This document shows positions 11,624 through 25,200 of a DNA stretch of 64,000 nucleotides, piece by piece. This DNA is from Ziziphus jujuba (lineage: Eukaryota > Streptophyta > Magnoliopsida > Rosales > Rhamnaceae): contig NC_083385.1 of the NCBI RefSeq assembly GCF_031755915.1, positions 2,277,001 to 2,341,000 of the forward strand. Direction: 5' to 3'. The notes beneath the pieces were generated by a model. It was not told the DNA's origin, made no database searches, and worked only from the letters and a program-made list of their open reading frames with translations. Numbering within the stretch: position 1 is the stretch's first letter; each line of letters starts with the position of its first letter. The position numbers and the translations under genes are program-made.

Positions 11624-12245
11624 TGTCAGGACCCGTCCAAAGTTCCCCACCAGAACCCTAGACAAGCCCTGATCCCAGGGAAACCCTACCGGACCCTTCT
11701 GTGGAAGATCCGGCAGAACCTCCCCTAAGGGATGGACTTACCACAAAATTTCCTGCACTGAAAACACACTTCTATAATTGTCCCCTTATTCCTCCCACAG
11801 TACTACGAACTGGTTCCACAAATTTCAGCACTCCAAAATAAAAATACAGTAATCCAGTGCAATACAAATACATAAGTGTCCCATACAGTATACAGAGCTT
11901 TATGAAGTACTACAAAATACAGAATACAGCAAAAGTGAAAGAAATATTACAACTGCAGTAAAAGAAGAACAAGGTACTGCACGAACAAATACAGCGAGGA
12001 AGATCAAGTCCGCTTCGAGTGAACACCGACAACCTGGTACCTAGAGGAACGGAATTTAAGAGTGTGAGATGCTAATCATCTCAGTGAGCGACCCTACTAC
12101 TCTACACTATAATACCACGGTAATAGGTATATAAATAATAATTATTTGGAAATAATATTTTCTCTCAAAACCCTTACAATTCTCTCAGTTGGAAAGGTTC
12201 CCCTTTTTAAAACATTTTCACAAAACCCTTATTCATATTCCCCAA
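11624..12245 (-). repeat. 5' LTR of the gypsy element, truncated to its inner 622 bases
   Basis: Only the part matching 3868-4489 remains; after CCCCAA at 12245 the sequence diverges completely from the 3' LTR. The missing portion contains U3, where the promoter would be. One base difference was seen between the copies (C in the left, T in the right, within AAGTCCGC/TTCGAG). Confidence 0.92.
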
Positions 12246-14102
<1,857 letters not shown>

Positions 14103-14106
14103 AAGG

Positions 14107-14152
14107 ACTACACCTGCTTTGATAACTTCATCAATTGGAGGGTTGTGCTCTA
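14107..14152 (-). pseudogene. Possible importin-alpha exon scrap
   Basis: The minus strand reads VEHNPPIDEVIKAGVV, which resembles the start of the armadillo repeats of plant importin alpha (family text ..RSPPIEEVIxAGVVPRF..). Only about 15 residues match and the frame closes right after, so this is a scrap at most. No other importin exon was found nearby, so the match may be chance. Confidence 0.3.
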
Positions 14153-14397
14153 CGAAAAATGCATCATTATGAAAGAAAAGCAGAAAAAAAAAAATGAATT
14201 CAATTGCTCATGATCATCATCAAACTATACTTGTAGTCCCCTCAAAATAATATGATCCATCTGTTTATAAAAAAATAAAATAAATTAAAATTAAAATTAA
14301 AAAAATAAAAATAAAAATAAAAAATAAAAAAACACTTAACATCAATATATTAAATATCAAAATTATTATCACTATCATCATCATTATTATTATTAGG

Positions 14398-14622
14398 TTA
14401 GAAGAAACTTTCCTGGTTTAGCCTGTCCACCTCCTCAGGTGGCAATCGGTACAAGTGTGCTTGACATTTTAGAAAATCCTTCCTACTCTCAATCTCACTT
14501 TTGACATCGTCGTACTCCTTCGACTACTCCAAAGGGTATGCCCTCCTTCACGTAAACTCATCCATTTCATCCCTGCCAAAGTAACGATTTATGCGAGCCC
14601 TGCACCGATCTTCGAAAGACAT
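14398..14622 (-). pseudogene. Small 74-codon reading frame with two nonsense codons, family unknown
   Basis: From an ATG on the minus strand the frame runs 75 codons to a final TAA, interrupted only at codon 25 (TGA) and codon 33 (TAG). The start reads MSFEDRCRARINRYFGRD and the end reads YRLPPEEVDRLNQESFF. Both stops are one C-to-T change from sense (CGA Arg, CAG Gln), and the frame is otherwise unbroken. The product would be a small, charged, probably helical protein. I do not recognise it. It could be a recently killed gene, an exon of a larger gene or a retrocopy. Confidence 0.5.
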
Positions 14623-14699
14623 GGTTGTTGCTGTTACTGCTTTTTCTTTTTCGGTTTTTCCTTCTTGCTTTTTTGCCTTGGTTATCCTGCTCCGTTTGT

Positions 14700-17106
14700 T
14701 TTCTTTCTTCCGCCTCCGAAATTGAGAGGGATACTGAGTTAGAGAAGATGAAGTTTAGGATTTAGGGAAAAAAAAAAAAAAAAAAAAAGGACTTTCATGT
14801 CATTTTAAATTTTTATGGAAGATAAAATAGATACAAAAGGATAAAACAAAAAAGATTGAAAGTGGGAGGGTAAACATCCTTAATGGCCTTCCAAAAACGA
14901 CAATGGGCCAAATTTTCCAAGTAATATATATACATGGGCCTGGAATCTTCCAGTATTCTGGATAATACACGGATCCACTGGGCTTTACTACCATTACATT
15001 GGATGAGGAAATCTTCCTCATAAAAGGGCTCATCAATCGGGCAGAGGGGCTTTGGGGACCGGGATTGTAGAGAATCGTATTCATATGTCATGATTACATA
15101 TGATGTTAAATTTAGCTTTTATCAAATTTCATTAAAAAATAATAATAATAATAAAATTTTGTTTTAAAAATAATGTTAAATTAGCAATTCTTTAAAGTTG
15201 AAGCCCCTAGGAAGAGAGAGCCTGCACTCATTTTGATATAAACAAATTGTGTGATAATAATTATAATTGTCATCAGTTTTTTTTTTTTTTTTCCTTAATA
15301 CCTTTTTTGGGTCTCTTGTTTTCCTTTTTATTATATTGTCCCTCCTTCTGATGTTTTTTGCAAACCCAAAGTAATCTACCCCACTTATACCGAGAAGTCC
15401 TCTTTTCACTGCTCAGCTGAAGTTTTTATACTGAGAAGTTCTCTTTGCACTGAGAAGCTAAAGTTGTTGTAAATTGCATTTTGAAACTATGATCTTGCTT
15501 TAATTCGTTTCTTTTAGCTAGTTTCCAAGGGAGTCCAAATCTTGCCCGCCTCTCTTGTCAATGTGCTGCTAATTGCTAAACATACTTAATTTGTTTTAAT
15601 CCTGGATCAAATTTCTCCATATTTTGTAGACATTATGAATCAAGAGAGAGGCATGAGGCTAGCTCGTGATTCTAGGCAAGCAATTTTTTTGTTTGCTTCT
15701 TTTGGTTTATAATAAAAACCATATTTCCAAGGAAAATAAATAAATAAATAAATAAATCTACCCCAGTCCTTTCCCACCCATACGGCCATACCTTGTTACT
15801 TCAGACCTGCCGCATCCCATTTACTTTCTCATCTTTCTATCATGCTCCCTCATGGCCCATCATTCTGTCCTTATTTCCCTTGGATTCAGTCGCTCCTTTT
15901 GGGCCTTATAGGCCCCAAAGCTTGATGAATTCTCCATTCTCTAATTACACTTGCGTTAAAAAACAAAATTATTTGGGTATCTAATATTTTATTTAGATTG
16001 TATATTTGATTCTCGAATTTAAAGTGCTCCACATTGAACTCTAGTTCACAATTTGAATCATTAAGTTAAAGTTAATTTATGACAAGCTTGGGTGGTGTGA
16101 TTGCTGTTAACAGATTATAAATCATCGTACGCAAAACTACTTTATAAAAATGTATTTCTATCTTATTTTATAGAAAATTATTGGCTGAAAAAGAAAATAG
16201 CTATTTTATTCAAATTTAACTAGCCTAAGACAAAATTACTAGCTCTTCAGGAAATTTTCTCTTATTAAAAGAAATTAAAAAAGAAAAAATTCTTTCATCT
16301 TCTTTATAATTACAATTTTGTTTATGTGCTTTCGCTCTTTTCAATAAACAACACAATTATGAAGTTTTTATTGGTATATTTCTTTGTTTTGTTTTTACCA
16401 TAAATTAGGTTTTATATTTTCAATCTTCACTATTTACTTTTGTATTTGTTTTCTTTGGTTATGTTTTTTTCCCCCCCTTTTTTACCATAAAAAATTAAAA
16501 TGCATCCTAAAAAACTTAAGTGCTTTACTTGTATTTTTTTTTCTTTCCTGGTATATTAAAAAAAAATAGAAATGCTATATTTTCGTCATATAATAGTTTT
16601 ATATTCAAAAATTATTACATAATTTAATTTATATTTGTAAATCTAAATAGGTGAAAAAGGCTTTTATATATATATATATATATATAGATAAATAAAAAAT
16701 AAATAAAAAGAAAGAAAGGAAAAAAGAAAAGGTACTATTTTTCAAATTTCAAAACCGGCATGATTCTGTATATATTAGAGGACGCAGCAGAAAGCAAGAT
16801 TAGTATTTTTATACATGGGGAACAAAAAAAACATTATCAGAAAATAAAAGATTCCTGGACAGACGTATATTATTGAATATGTCTTCATGGTAGTATATGG
16901 TTGAATAATTTAAATTAATATATTTATTATTTAAAAATACAAATTTATTTCGCTCTTTTATTAATTTCCATAAAAATTGAATGGTTTATATATATATATA
17001 TATATAGTCCTTAAACTCGAACTACTTTCACCAAATTACTTAATAAAGGAAAGTGTTTTTAATTAAGAAGTAGTTAGATGTGATTACTTGTTCCAACAAC
17101 TGTTGT

Positions 17107-17137
<31 letters not shown>

Positions 17138-17760
17138 CAACTCTTTTATGTTTCTGTATATGTCATATCAAGTTAGCTTCACTTTCTATCATTGTCGAAA
17201 AAGTAATCTATAATTAATGATACAGCTGCTGATTGTTCAAAAAGATTGAAAAATGATAGAGTGGAAACTTTCTTTAATCTCTGAGCCAAACAGTAGAAAA
17301 CCAAATTATTAGTTTTTGGTAGAATCCTAATCCATCCAACGAACTACATATATTTAATTGGATTTATTGATATATATTATGCTAGAAGTATATAGTGGGG
17401 TTTAATAAATGAGGATGGCAAAATTGTAATATTATTCCATATGTATTAAAATTTCCTTATGTAATCAACCTTCATTAAGTAATTCTTATAATAAGCGTGA
17501 TTAATAATTTTTTTTCCACCCATTTTTTATTTGGAAAAATTAACTTATTGGTGGACAGTCAAGTGGTTGGAAATTGTCATTAGATTGGAAGAGCCAATGA
17601 GATGAGAGCAATGATGTTATAAGGATACATTTTACCCTTAATACTTCTATTTTTTATTTGGTTTTCACCTTTTTGCCTAAGTTGGGGCCACTTTTGGCTT
17701 CTTCCAATCATTGATTTTCTACACATAAAACTATCAGGTTCATAATACAGCAATCCATCA
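14700..17760. other. Intergenic: A-tracts, microsatellites, OMT-a upstream region
   Basis: The stretch holds an A-run at about 14768-14788, TA runs near 16665-16686 and 16988-17007 and an A-run near 17110-17137. From about 16100 onward it is the ancestor or sister of 57200-59920, so it belongs to the duplicated OMT-a promoter side. No gene is seen. Confidence 0.6.
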
Positions 17761-17767
17761 TATAAAG
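17761..17767 (+). promoter_or_regulatory. TATA box of OMT-a
   Basis: TATAAAG lies 47 bases upstream of the ATG, placing transcription start near 17790. The surrounding promoter is conserved in the duplicated copy upstream of the micro-OMT, though the TATA is less clear there. Confidence 0.6.
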
Positions 17768-17813
17768 TTTCAGCACAGACTAAAAGCTTAAAGCTCTCTG
17801 AATCTGAATTCTA

Positions 17814-19488
17814 ATGGCGTCCTCACTGCTGGAAGTAGAAAACAATCAGCATCCGAAAGTCCATGATGAGAAGGAAAGAAGGAAAGAAGAAGAAGAAAGC
17901 TTCTGTTATGCCATGCAGATCGTCATGTCTTCTGTATTATCCATGTCCATGCAATCCGCAACTGAGCTCGGAGTTTTTGATGTCATAGCCAAAGCAGGTC
18001 CAGGGTCCAAGCTCTCTTCCTCGGAAATTGCAGCCCAGATGCCCACCAAAAACCCCGAGGCACCCATTATGCTGGATCGCATCCTGAGGCTCTTGGCCAG
18101 CCACTCTCTGCTCAGTTGCTCTGTTGTTGCTGATGATAATGGGTCTTTTGAGAGGCTATACAGTCTTGCTCCAGCGTCCAAGTTCTTTGTCACCAACAAA
18201 GATGGTGTTTCCTTGGGCCCCTTGATGGCACTCATACAAGATAATGTCTTCTTGACCAGCTGGTCTGTTTTCCTTTTTTTTTTTTTTTCTTTTTTTTCTT
18301 TTTTCCGATGCTTTTCTTGTACTTTTCGTGACCAAAAGTAACATTTTAATAATACATTCCATGTCCCCAAATCACATATTTCATTGTGTGAGAAAAATAA
18401 TATATGTCCAACCCACACAATCAAGCCTCTTTAATAGTTAGAAGGTCCTCTGTTTAACCCCTCAATAGATAGGAAAGAGATCAATTAATTACTTTCTTGG
18501 TCAAAATCATATATCCTAAAATGTTTTTCTAGATTCAGTTATGCTAGGCAAATCATTTATTATGTTCCTAAATCCAATATAATGTTACATTATTCAAATG
18601 TAGGTCTCAACTAAAAGATGCAGTTCTTGAAGGAGGAATTCCTTTTAACAGGGTTCACGGAGCGCACGCCTTTGAGTATCCAGGCTTGGATCACAGGTTT
18701 AATCAGGTTTTCAACACTGCTATGTACAATCATACTACTATTGTTATCAAAAAGATTCTGGATCTGTACAAAGGCTTTGAGTCCCTTGAACAACTTGTTG
18801 ATGTTGGTGGTGGCCTAGGAGTGACCCTTAGATTGATCACTTCGAAATACCCAAATATCAAGGCTATTAATTTTGACTTGCCTCATGTTATAAAGCATGC
18901 CCCTGCTTATCCAGGTATTAATTTTGATTCTAAATCTTAAACCTACATATATATATATATATATAGCTTATTGTGTATATGTAGATTACTTGAGACAACG
19001 ATACATACATACATAAATATATAAATATATGTTGTAGGTGTGGAACATGTAGGAGAAGATATGTTTTCGAGTGTCTCTAGCGGGGACGCCGTTTTTATGA
19101 AGGCAAGTTTCTGAAGTTTTCGTTGTTATTTTCTTTATTTTTATTTGATTTGTATGACTGCTAATGGAATTTTGATATATAATTTTTGTAGTGGATGCTT
19201 CATGATTGGAGTGATGAGAAGTGCTTAAAGCTGTTGAAAAATTGCTACAAGGCTATACCAGACAATGGAAAAGTAATTGTTGTGGAAGCTCTTCTTCCAG
19301 TTGTGGCAGAGACTAGCAGTGCTGTGAAGACCACCTCTCAGATCGATGTGCTTATGATGACACAAAACCCTGGAGGGAAAGAAAGAAGCCAACAAGAATT
19401 CCTGGCCCTGGAAAATGCTGCTGGATTCAATGGCATCAGATTTGAATGTTCTGTCTGTAATTTCTGGGTTATGGAGTTTTTCAAATAG
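17814..19488 (+). CDS. OMT-a: intact class II O-methyltransferase (caffeate-OMT-like)
   Basis: Four exons (17814-18262, 18604-18914, 19038-19102, 19192-19488) join in phase to 373 codons, the usual size for plant SAM-dependent O-methyltransferases that methylate phenolic hydroxyls in the cytosol. Exon 1 is the dimerisation domain after an acidic N-terminus (RRKEEEES). The SAM loop is LVDVGGGLG (residues 214-222). The catalytic His is in LHDWSDE (His279). Glu307 and Glu339 (GGKER) correspond to the other two catalytic residues of alfalfa COMT. Intron 3 begins GC (AAG|GCAAGT) rather than GT; the others are GT-AG. All exons are open, so the gene looks functional. The substrate cannot be told: caffeate, resveratrol, flavonoid or other phenolic. 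Confidence 0.9.
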
Positions 19489-22204
19489 CTGATGATGGGG
19501 TGCTTATAATTTACCAAAAGCCTACCTAATGTTTGCTTTATTTATCCTTTTGATTTAGTGGGATCAGATTTGAAATGCTTTCTTTGGGAAAGAACAAAAA
19601 CTTGATAAAAGTGGACTGAAATAAAAATTTGCTCATTTACATCACTTGCAGCTTATTTTTCAAAATTACTTGGCCTTTCCCTTCTAGGTACTATTACAAA
19701 GTGACTGTCATCTAAATTGCTTAGTGCTAAAGGTAATAAATTAATAATATAGTATTTTCACGAATCTTTTTTTGTTTTTTTTTTGGTAAAATGGTATTTT
19801 CACGAATCTTCAAAAACAGAAGCATTGCCTTTTGATTCATCAAGCTGCTTCATATTATTTACCTATTTGTATCCTTTATTACCTCTATCAATTTTCCGCT
19901 GGAAAAATGTTAATAATCAATGCTTTCCAAAAAAATAAAGGCTTTCGGTCCAAGGAAAGTGATACATACACGGGTCTGGAGTCTTTCAGTATTGGGGAAT
20001 TTGGCCCAATACCCTCATAGGACCGAGCTTAATGAATTTTACCCCCTCATTTGATATCTTTTTTGATCTACCCCTCAATATCCCTTATAACCTTCAAACA
20101 AAAAACAATTACTTACATATCCTCTTATTTTTGAAACCAAACAAAAATCAACTTTTGCTTTTCTAAACGTCTTTACACTTTCAAACAAATACAAAAAACA
20201 AAACAAACGGCTTTACACGAACACACAAATACAAAAAACCAAACCAAAGCTACCGTGGAAAAGCCAAACATTAGGATCTCATCTCAGCACTGTCTGAGGT
20301 AATTGGTTGAATCTTTTTGTTTATTTGTTGCCGTGGGACCGGTGTGGGTTGTTTTTGTATGGTTTTGGCTTTGTGTTTATTTCTTTCGTTGCCGTGGAGT
20401 GTGGGTTTTTATTTATATTTTTTGTGTTTATTTTGTTGCCTTACCTTACGTTAAATGCTTACAAATTGAGTACAATGAGACATTGAAACTTGTGATTTCT
20501 GTTTAGTGTTTGAGAACCGGTTTAAAATGTGGAATTTTTGAAGATTTAGGTTTTCGTATGGAAGTGAATATAACCTAGGTTTTAGGATAGATTGATATTG
20601 GGCATTAGTAGGAAATGAAGAGAGGAAAAAAATGGGACCGGTTTGGCCTTGAACGGTGGCCGGAGGTGGAAGAAATAACCGGGTCAAGAAGCGGGTCGGG
20701 ACTGGTTTAGGCGGGTTCGGGTCGACCCGGACAAGGGTTGAAGATGGATTGAACGACATGTCGTCTGGGATGAACGACACCCAGACGACACGTTGTTTTT
20801 AATTTTTTTTTTTTAAATTTTTATAAATTTTTTTTTTTTTTGGGTTCCATCGACAGACATCCCTGAGCATGGAAAATAAATAAAGGATGAAGGCAGGGAA
20901 ATCAATGAATTTGATGAAGAATAATGTTAGTTTGTAATAATGTTAGTTTGTAATAAAAAAACATAACATATGTATATATATGTATTTGTTACAACTTAGG
21001 GATATAAGGATTTTTACCCTGATCAAAGTTTAAATCCTTAACCTAAAGGTGTTATCTCACTAGTGCATGATACTCAAACTCTGTCTAGAAAACTGCTTTT
21101 GTGGGTTGAAAAGAAGAATTTTTTTAAAAACGTACTGGACCCTTAGGAAACTAATTATATTTCTTTTTGGATTTGTATACAGATAAAATAAATATGAAGT
21201 GAATGATTTGTATAGCATATATAGGTGTCGGTAGGTCTGAGCTTTTACAACCAAATCAGGTTAAACACAAGTAGTATGGGGAAGAGATGTAGCTACATTA
21301 GTTGACATACTCATATAGAAGTGGTGGACATGTTGCAGTCCAGCTTAACCTATATGTTCAGATTATAGTCTGCAACTTTCTGTGCACATTTTTTAGACAT
21401 ATATTGTATGGTAAGAAATAATTAAATATAACATGAATATGATATGTATATATACAGTCTAAGGACTGCTTTTGATTGGCTTATAACAATCTGTCTGTTG
21501 CGTCGCTTCTATCTAGTCTTCCACCTCTATATTTCACTTTCTTGTTTTTCTATTTTGGGTGAATTGACTACTTCCTCTCCAGTCATTTCAATATTTCACT
21601 TTATCTGCTTCTGCATGTAGCATCATAATTGGCCACAATTGTGGGTTGCTCTATTAAAACCTCACTTTAGACTATAGCTGCATTAGAAATCTTAGTTGCT
21701 TTTCAGACCTTCTTTTTTCTTTTAAGTTTTTTCTTCTTCCTTTTTGCTAGGGTAATTTATTACTAAAAATCAGTACATGGAGATAAGAGAAAAATACTTT
21801 ATGATTAATTAGAATTGAAGTTGAGAATTCCAGAGTTAGTACTTTCTAAAGGTATAGATATATATATATAGAGAGAGAGAGAGAGAAGATCGATGCATAA
21901 AATTTTAGGTACATGGTTAGCTAGAAGCAAACACGCAAACACGCAAACACTTTATCCCCAAAAAAGAAAAAAATAAAAAATTAAAGAAGAAGAAGATAGA
22001 AAGATTTAGATGGCATGCACACTGCTATACATTAAATGTTCAGTAAATGTTTTGTAGATGGCATGCACAATATCCTTAGGAAGAGAGCATATGAAATTGA
22101 GGATTGCGGATATTTATACATGTATGTATACATAGTTGACATTGTTAAAGGTAGATAAAAGTTTATTAATGTTGTCAATGTACATTTGTAGGTTGTACTT
22201 TATA
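19489..22204. other. Intergenic region between OMT-a and the Ulp1 gene
   Basis: The first 500 bases are the OMT-a 3' flank shared with 60078-60590. A GC-richer island at 20620-20800 ends in a hairpin. The rest is AT-rich with a TA/GA microsatellite at about 21858-21885. No gene is recognised. Confidence 0.6.
20752..20795. repeat. Short perfect-stem hairpin in a GC-richer island
   Basis: ACGACATGTCGTCTGGG and CCCAGACGACACGTTG pair across a 9-base loop, nearly without mismatch. The GACGACA motif recurs inside the stem. Its role is unknown. Confidence 0.6.
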
Positions 22205-25200
22205 ATGGCACCAAAGAGGAACTTGCGACGTCAACCGAAGAAGGGAGTTAAGAAGGTGGAAAGTAAGAGACGCGGTGGTAGCACAGCAGCACCCGACTCT
22301 AAGCGTCAACGTACTACTAGGCAGAAATCCAAATCTGAGACGGAAAGCACCAAACTTCGAGGGCACGTTCCACTTTCCTCTCCCCCATCTGATATGGTAA
22401 GTTTTATATTCATTTATGTTGTTTTGTGCGGTAAATGATAAGACATCTGACAGTATTTATTCATGAATGTGAAAACTGAAGAAAAACTTCACCCGATGGC
22501 CATCGGTAATTGCCGATAGGCCATCGGGCTTTTTTTTAGTTCATTGTAGGTTGATTACCGATGGTTTCATCGGTAATTACCACTTGTGCAAAAATGTGAA
22601 CCCATATGTCTTAAGATTTAGTTGGAAATTATTATTATCAAGTTAAGGTGGAAAAATAGGGTATGATTAAATCGTTGATGTCAGTTCCATTTATGTAATT
22701 CATATTGCAGCCCATCGATGCTCCAAAGGAACGGATGTTGCAGGATGCCGATATAAATAAAGTTAGGGCACATTCATTCGGGAATCCAATAGAGGCGAAC
22801 AAAGTAATTACAAGTGTCCTCACAAGTGAGCAGCTAGAAAAGTATAGGCAAACATGTTTTGGACACTTACTTGACATGAAGAACCTCCGATTCTCTGGTC
22901 AGTTAGTGCATCACCTGCTTTGCAGACAAGTTGTGTCCAACAATCCAGAAGTACTGGAGTTTAACTTCGGGGGATCTGCAGTGCGGTTTACGAAGTGGGA
23001 ATTCGCACTCATTAGTGGGTTAAAGTTTTGTAGGTACCCTTCGATGTATGATATGCAAATTTCCAAAGGAAATGAGCTGCGCACGAGGTTGCTAGATGAC
23101 AGGAGTGACTTGAAACCGCCCGAACTGGAACGACTATTCAAGGATACACCTTTTGTGGATGATTGGGATGCTGTTAGAATTGCGTTACTATATTTCTTAG
23201 TTCATGGTGTACTCGGAATGGATCTGAAGGTTCAAATAAAAAAAAAATACATTGATTTGGTTGCTGATCTCGACGTATTTAATTCCTACCCTTGGGGCAT
23301 TCTGAGCTACAAGGAGACGATCAACTCATTCCACAATGCATTCCAGCAACGAGGACGTGCAGTAAAGAATAAATCACAGTATTATGACCTAAAAGGTTTT
23401 CCATTGGTGTTTCAGGTACGGTAATATATTTAATACATGTAGCGTTTACTTAAAAATTATATTTAATAACCTATAATTTGTATTTTGTAGGTGTGGGGGT
23501 TTGAAGCAATCCCTGATTTTGGTAACCAATTTGCCGACCGGTTGGAAACCCGTTGTCTGAGGATCCTTGGATGGCATACTCCAAGGCAACCGAACCATTT
23601 TGCTGTCCATAATTGGTTCTCCTCCAATAGCAATGTAAGGCAAATTTTGTTTAGACTACATGGTACGACTACATTCAAGTTACATTACCATAGTCAGTTT
23701 CCAAATTTACTTTTTTTTCCTTTCTTCATTGAATGTAGTATGTTGTGCACTGGACGTTAGATGCTACCGATGAGGAGAAGACTATGGATTACTGGCGAAC
23801 AATAGCAGTTGACATACATGAAGTTCGCTACACGTCACCTCCAATTGTAGCACCAATAGTTGGTGCTAAAGATGTTGGCGCTAAATATGTTAGCGCTAAA
23901 GATGCGTCCAAAGCTGAGGAGCATTCTAGTGGCCCTCCAAATGCTAATTTCCGGGTATGCAAATGTTACTTGCACGCAAATTTGTATTTCATATGTTGTA
24001 CTAATATATGTTGACTTATGTTTTGGATATTGATATTGATTAGCTTGCTTGCTTGGAGGCAAAATTTGATGAATTAAATAAAGAGATGGCAGCGTTAAGG
24101 AAGATGCTTAGTTCTGTTATTGACCAACAAAAGCATCAGGTATCATTTAGACAACTTAGTATACTTTACTTTAGTGCTTCAGCATTATTAAATTACATAT
24201 TGTAATTCAGCAATTATTTGTTGTTAGAGTTTGGGAACTGCAAAAATAACTATTGTGTTTTGCAGGCCGAGCATCATATGCATAGCCATTCACCGTCATC
24301 TTCGGTTAGACCATCATCCCCTGTGGCACCGTCTGTTGGAGAGCAAGCTGAAGAATTTGATGCACCCATAGACGGTTCCAATGGTAGGAAGGAGGATGAT
24401 GATTGTACTACACCGTTTGAGCCTATCGTACCTGGAGGACCCTATGTGGAGGATTCCTGGGCTTTGGTGCCATATCGGCCTTTGCATTTCGGGTGGGATA
24501 TCGGTGCTTCAATTGACAGTCCACATCATGACCAATCAGCTGAGATTGAGGTGGAAGATCGGATGCATAACGTTGGTGATACAAGTCAATTCGGTCGAGT
24601 TTACCACCAGTCACATCACGTCATCTCTCCTTACACTGACCCGTGTAAAAAGAAGGTCAAATTTAATCTTACTCGACCTATTGATGCATCAAAGGAGAGG
24701 GCGTTCGATGAGTGGTATAGGGTGGCACCCAAGGAAGCAACCGTGTGTACATCTTATATGACGGTGGGAAAGGAATTTTTTGCTAAGCTATTTACCGATG
24801 AAGGATGGTTGAATTCCGATGTAAGTTATATGCTTTATGTTCATGTAAAATCATTGTGGTCCTACGTTTGTAATGATGTTTTATTTATCACCTCGCACTT
24901 GTTACTTATTTCCTTTAATGTGGTTTTGCAGCATATTGACACTATTTTGTATTTCATACGAAAAAGGCGGTTTGATAATGAGAAGATGTTCACCAACACC
25001 TATGCCATATTAGACATGTTATTTTAGGTAAGATGATGGGATGTTACTGCGTTGCTTAATGTTATATTGATGATATTTTATATTGTATATATTTCATTAT
25101 TTGGCAGTCATCCATCAAAGGGCGTTATCCCATATGGAGGGCATCTCGTAGCACATATTCATGTGATGCGACCCTTTGTAACTATGTGCACGGGAAGTCA

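Larger units (their letters stand above)
3868..12245 (-). mobile_element. Ty3/gypsy chromovirus LTR retrotransposon, recent but defective
   Basis: The minus-strand order is truncated 5' LTR, tRNA-Met primer site, gag, protease, reverse transcriptase, RNase H, integrase with chromodomain-like tail, polypurine tract, 3' LTR. LTRs start TGTAACACCCCG and end GGGTCCTGACA, which together with the terminal chromodomain fits the Tekay-type chromoviruses. The 622 bases shared by both LTRs differ at about one position, so insertion is recent. The element cannot be autonomous: the 5' LTR lacks its U3 side, the protease catalytic Asp is Ala, gag-protease and RT are in different frames, and a stop separates RNase H from integrase. 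Confidence 0.95.
16100..19990. repeat. Segmental duplication, copy 1 (OMT-a and flanks)
   Basis: Sequence upstream of OMT-a (for example the 'cttttcaggaaattttctctta' neighbourhood near 16240 and 'aactacatatatttaatt' near 17342) and downstream of its stop to about 19990 reappears in the same order at 57200-60600, with many substitutions. The second copy has lost most of the OMT body and gained an insertion. Confidence 0.85.

Noticed and set aside
18156..18424. Minus-strand Lys-rich frames opposite OMT-a exon 1 and intron 1
   Set aside because: They are shadows of the coding strand and of a T-rich intron.
24218..25027. Stand-alone 269-codon gene
   Set aside because: Its first codons are intron and its end crosses another intron; the real exons here are 24266-24820 and 24932-25027 of the Ulp1 gene.
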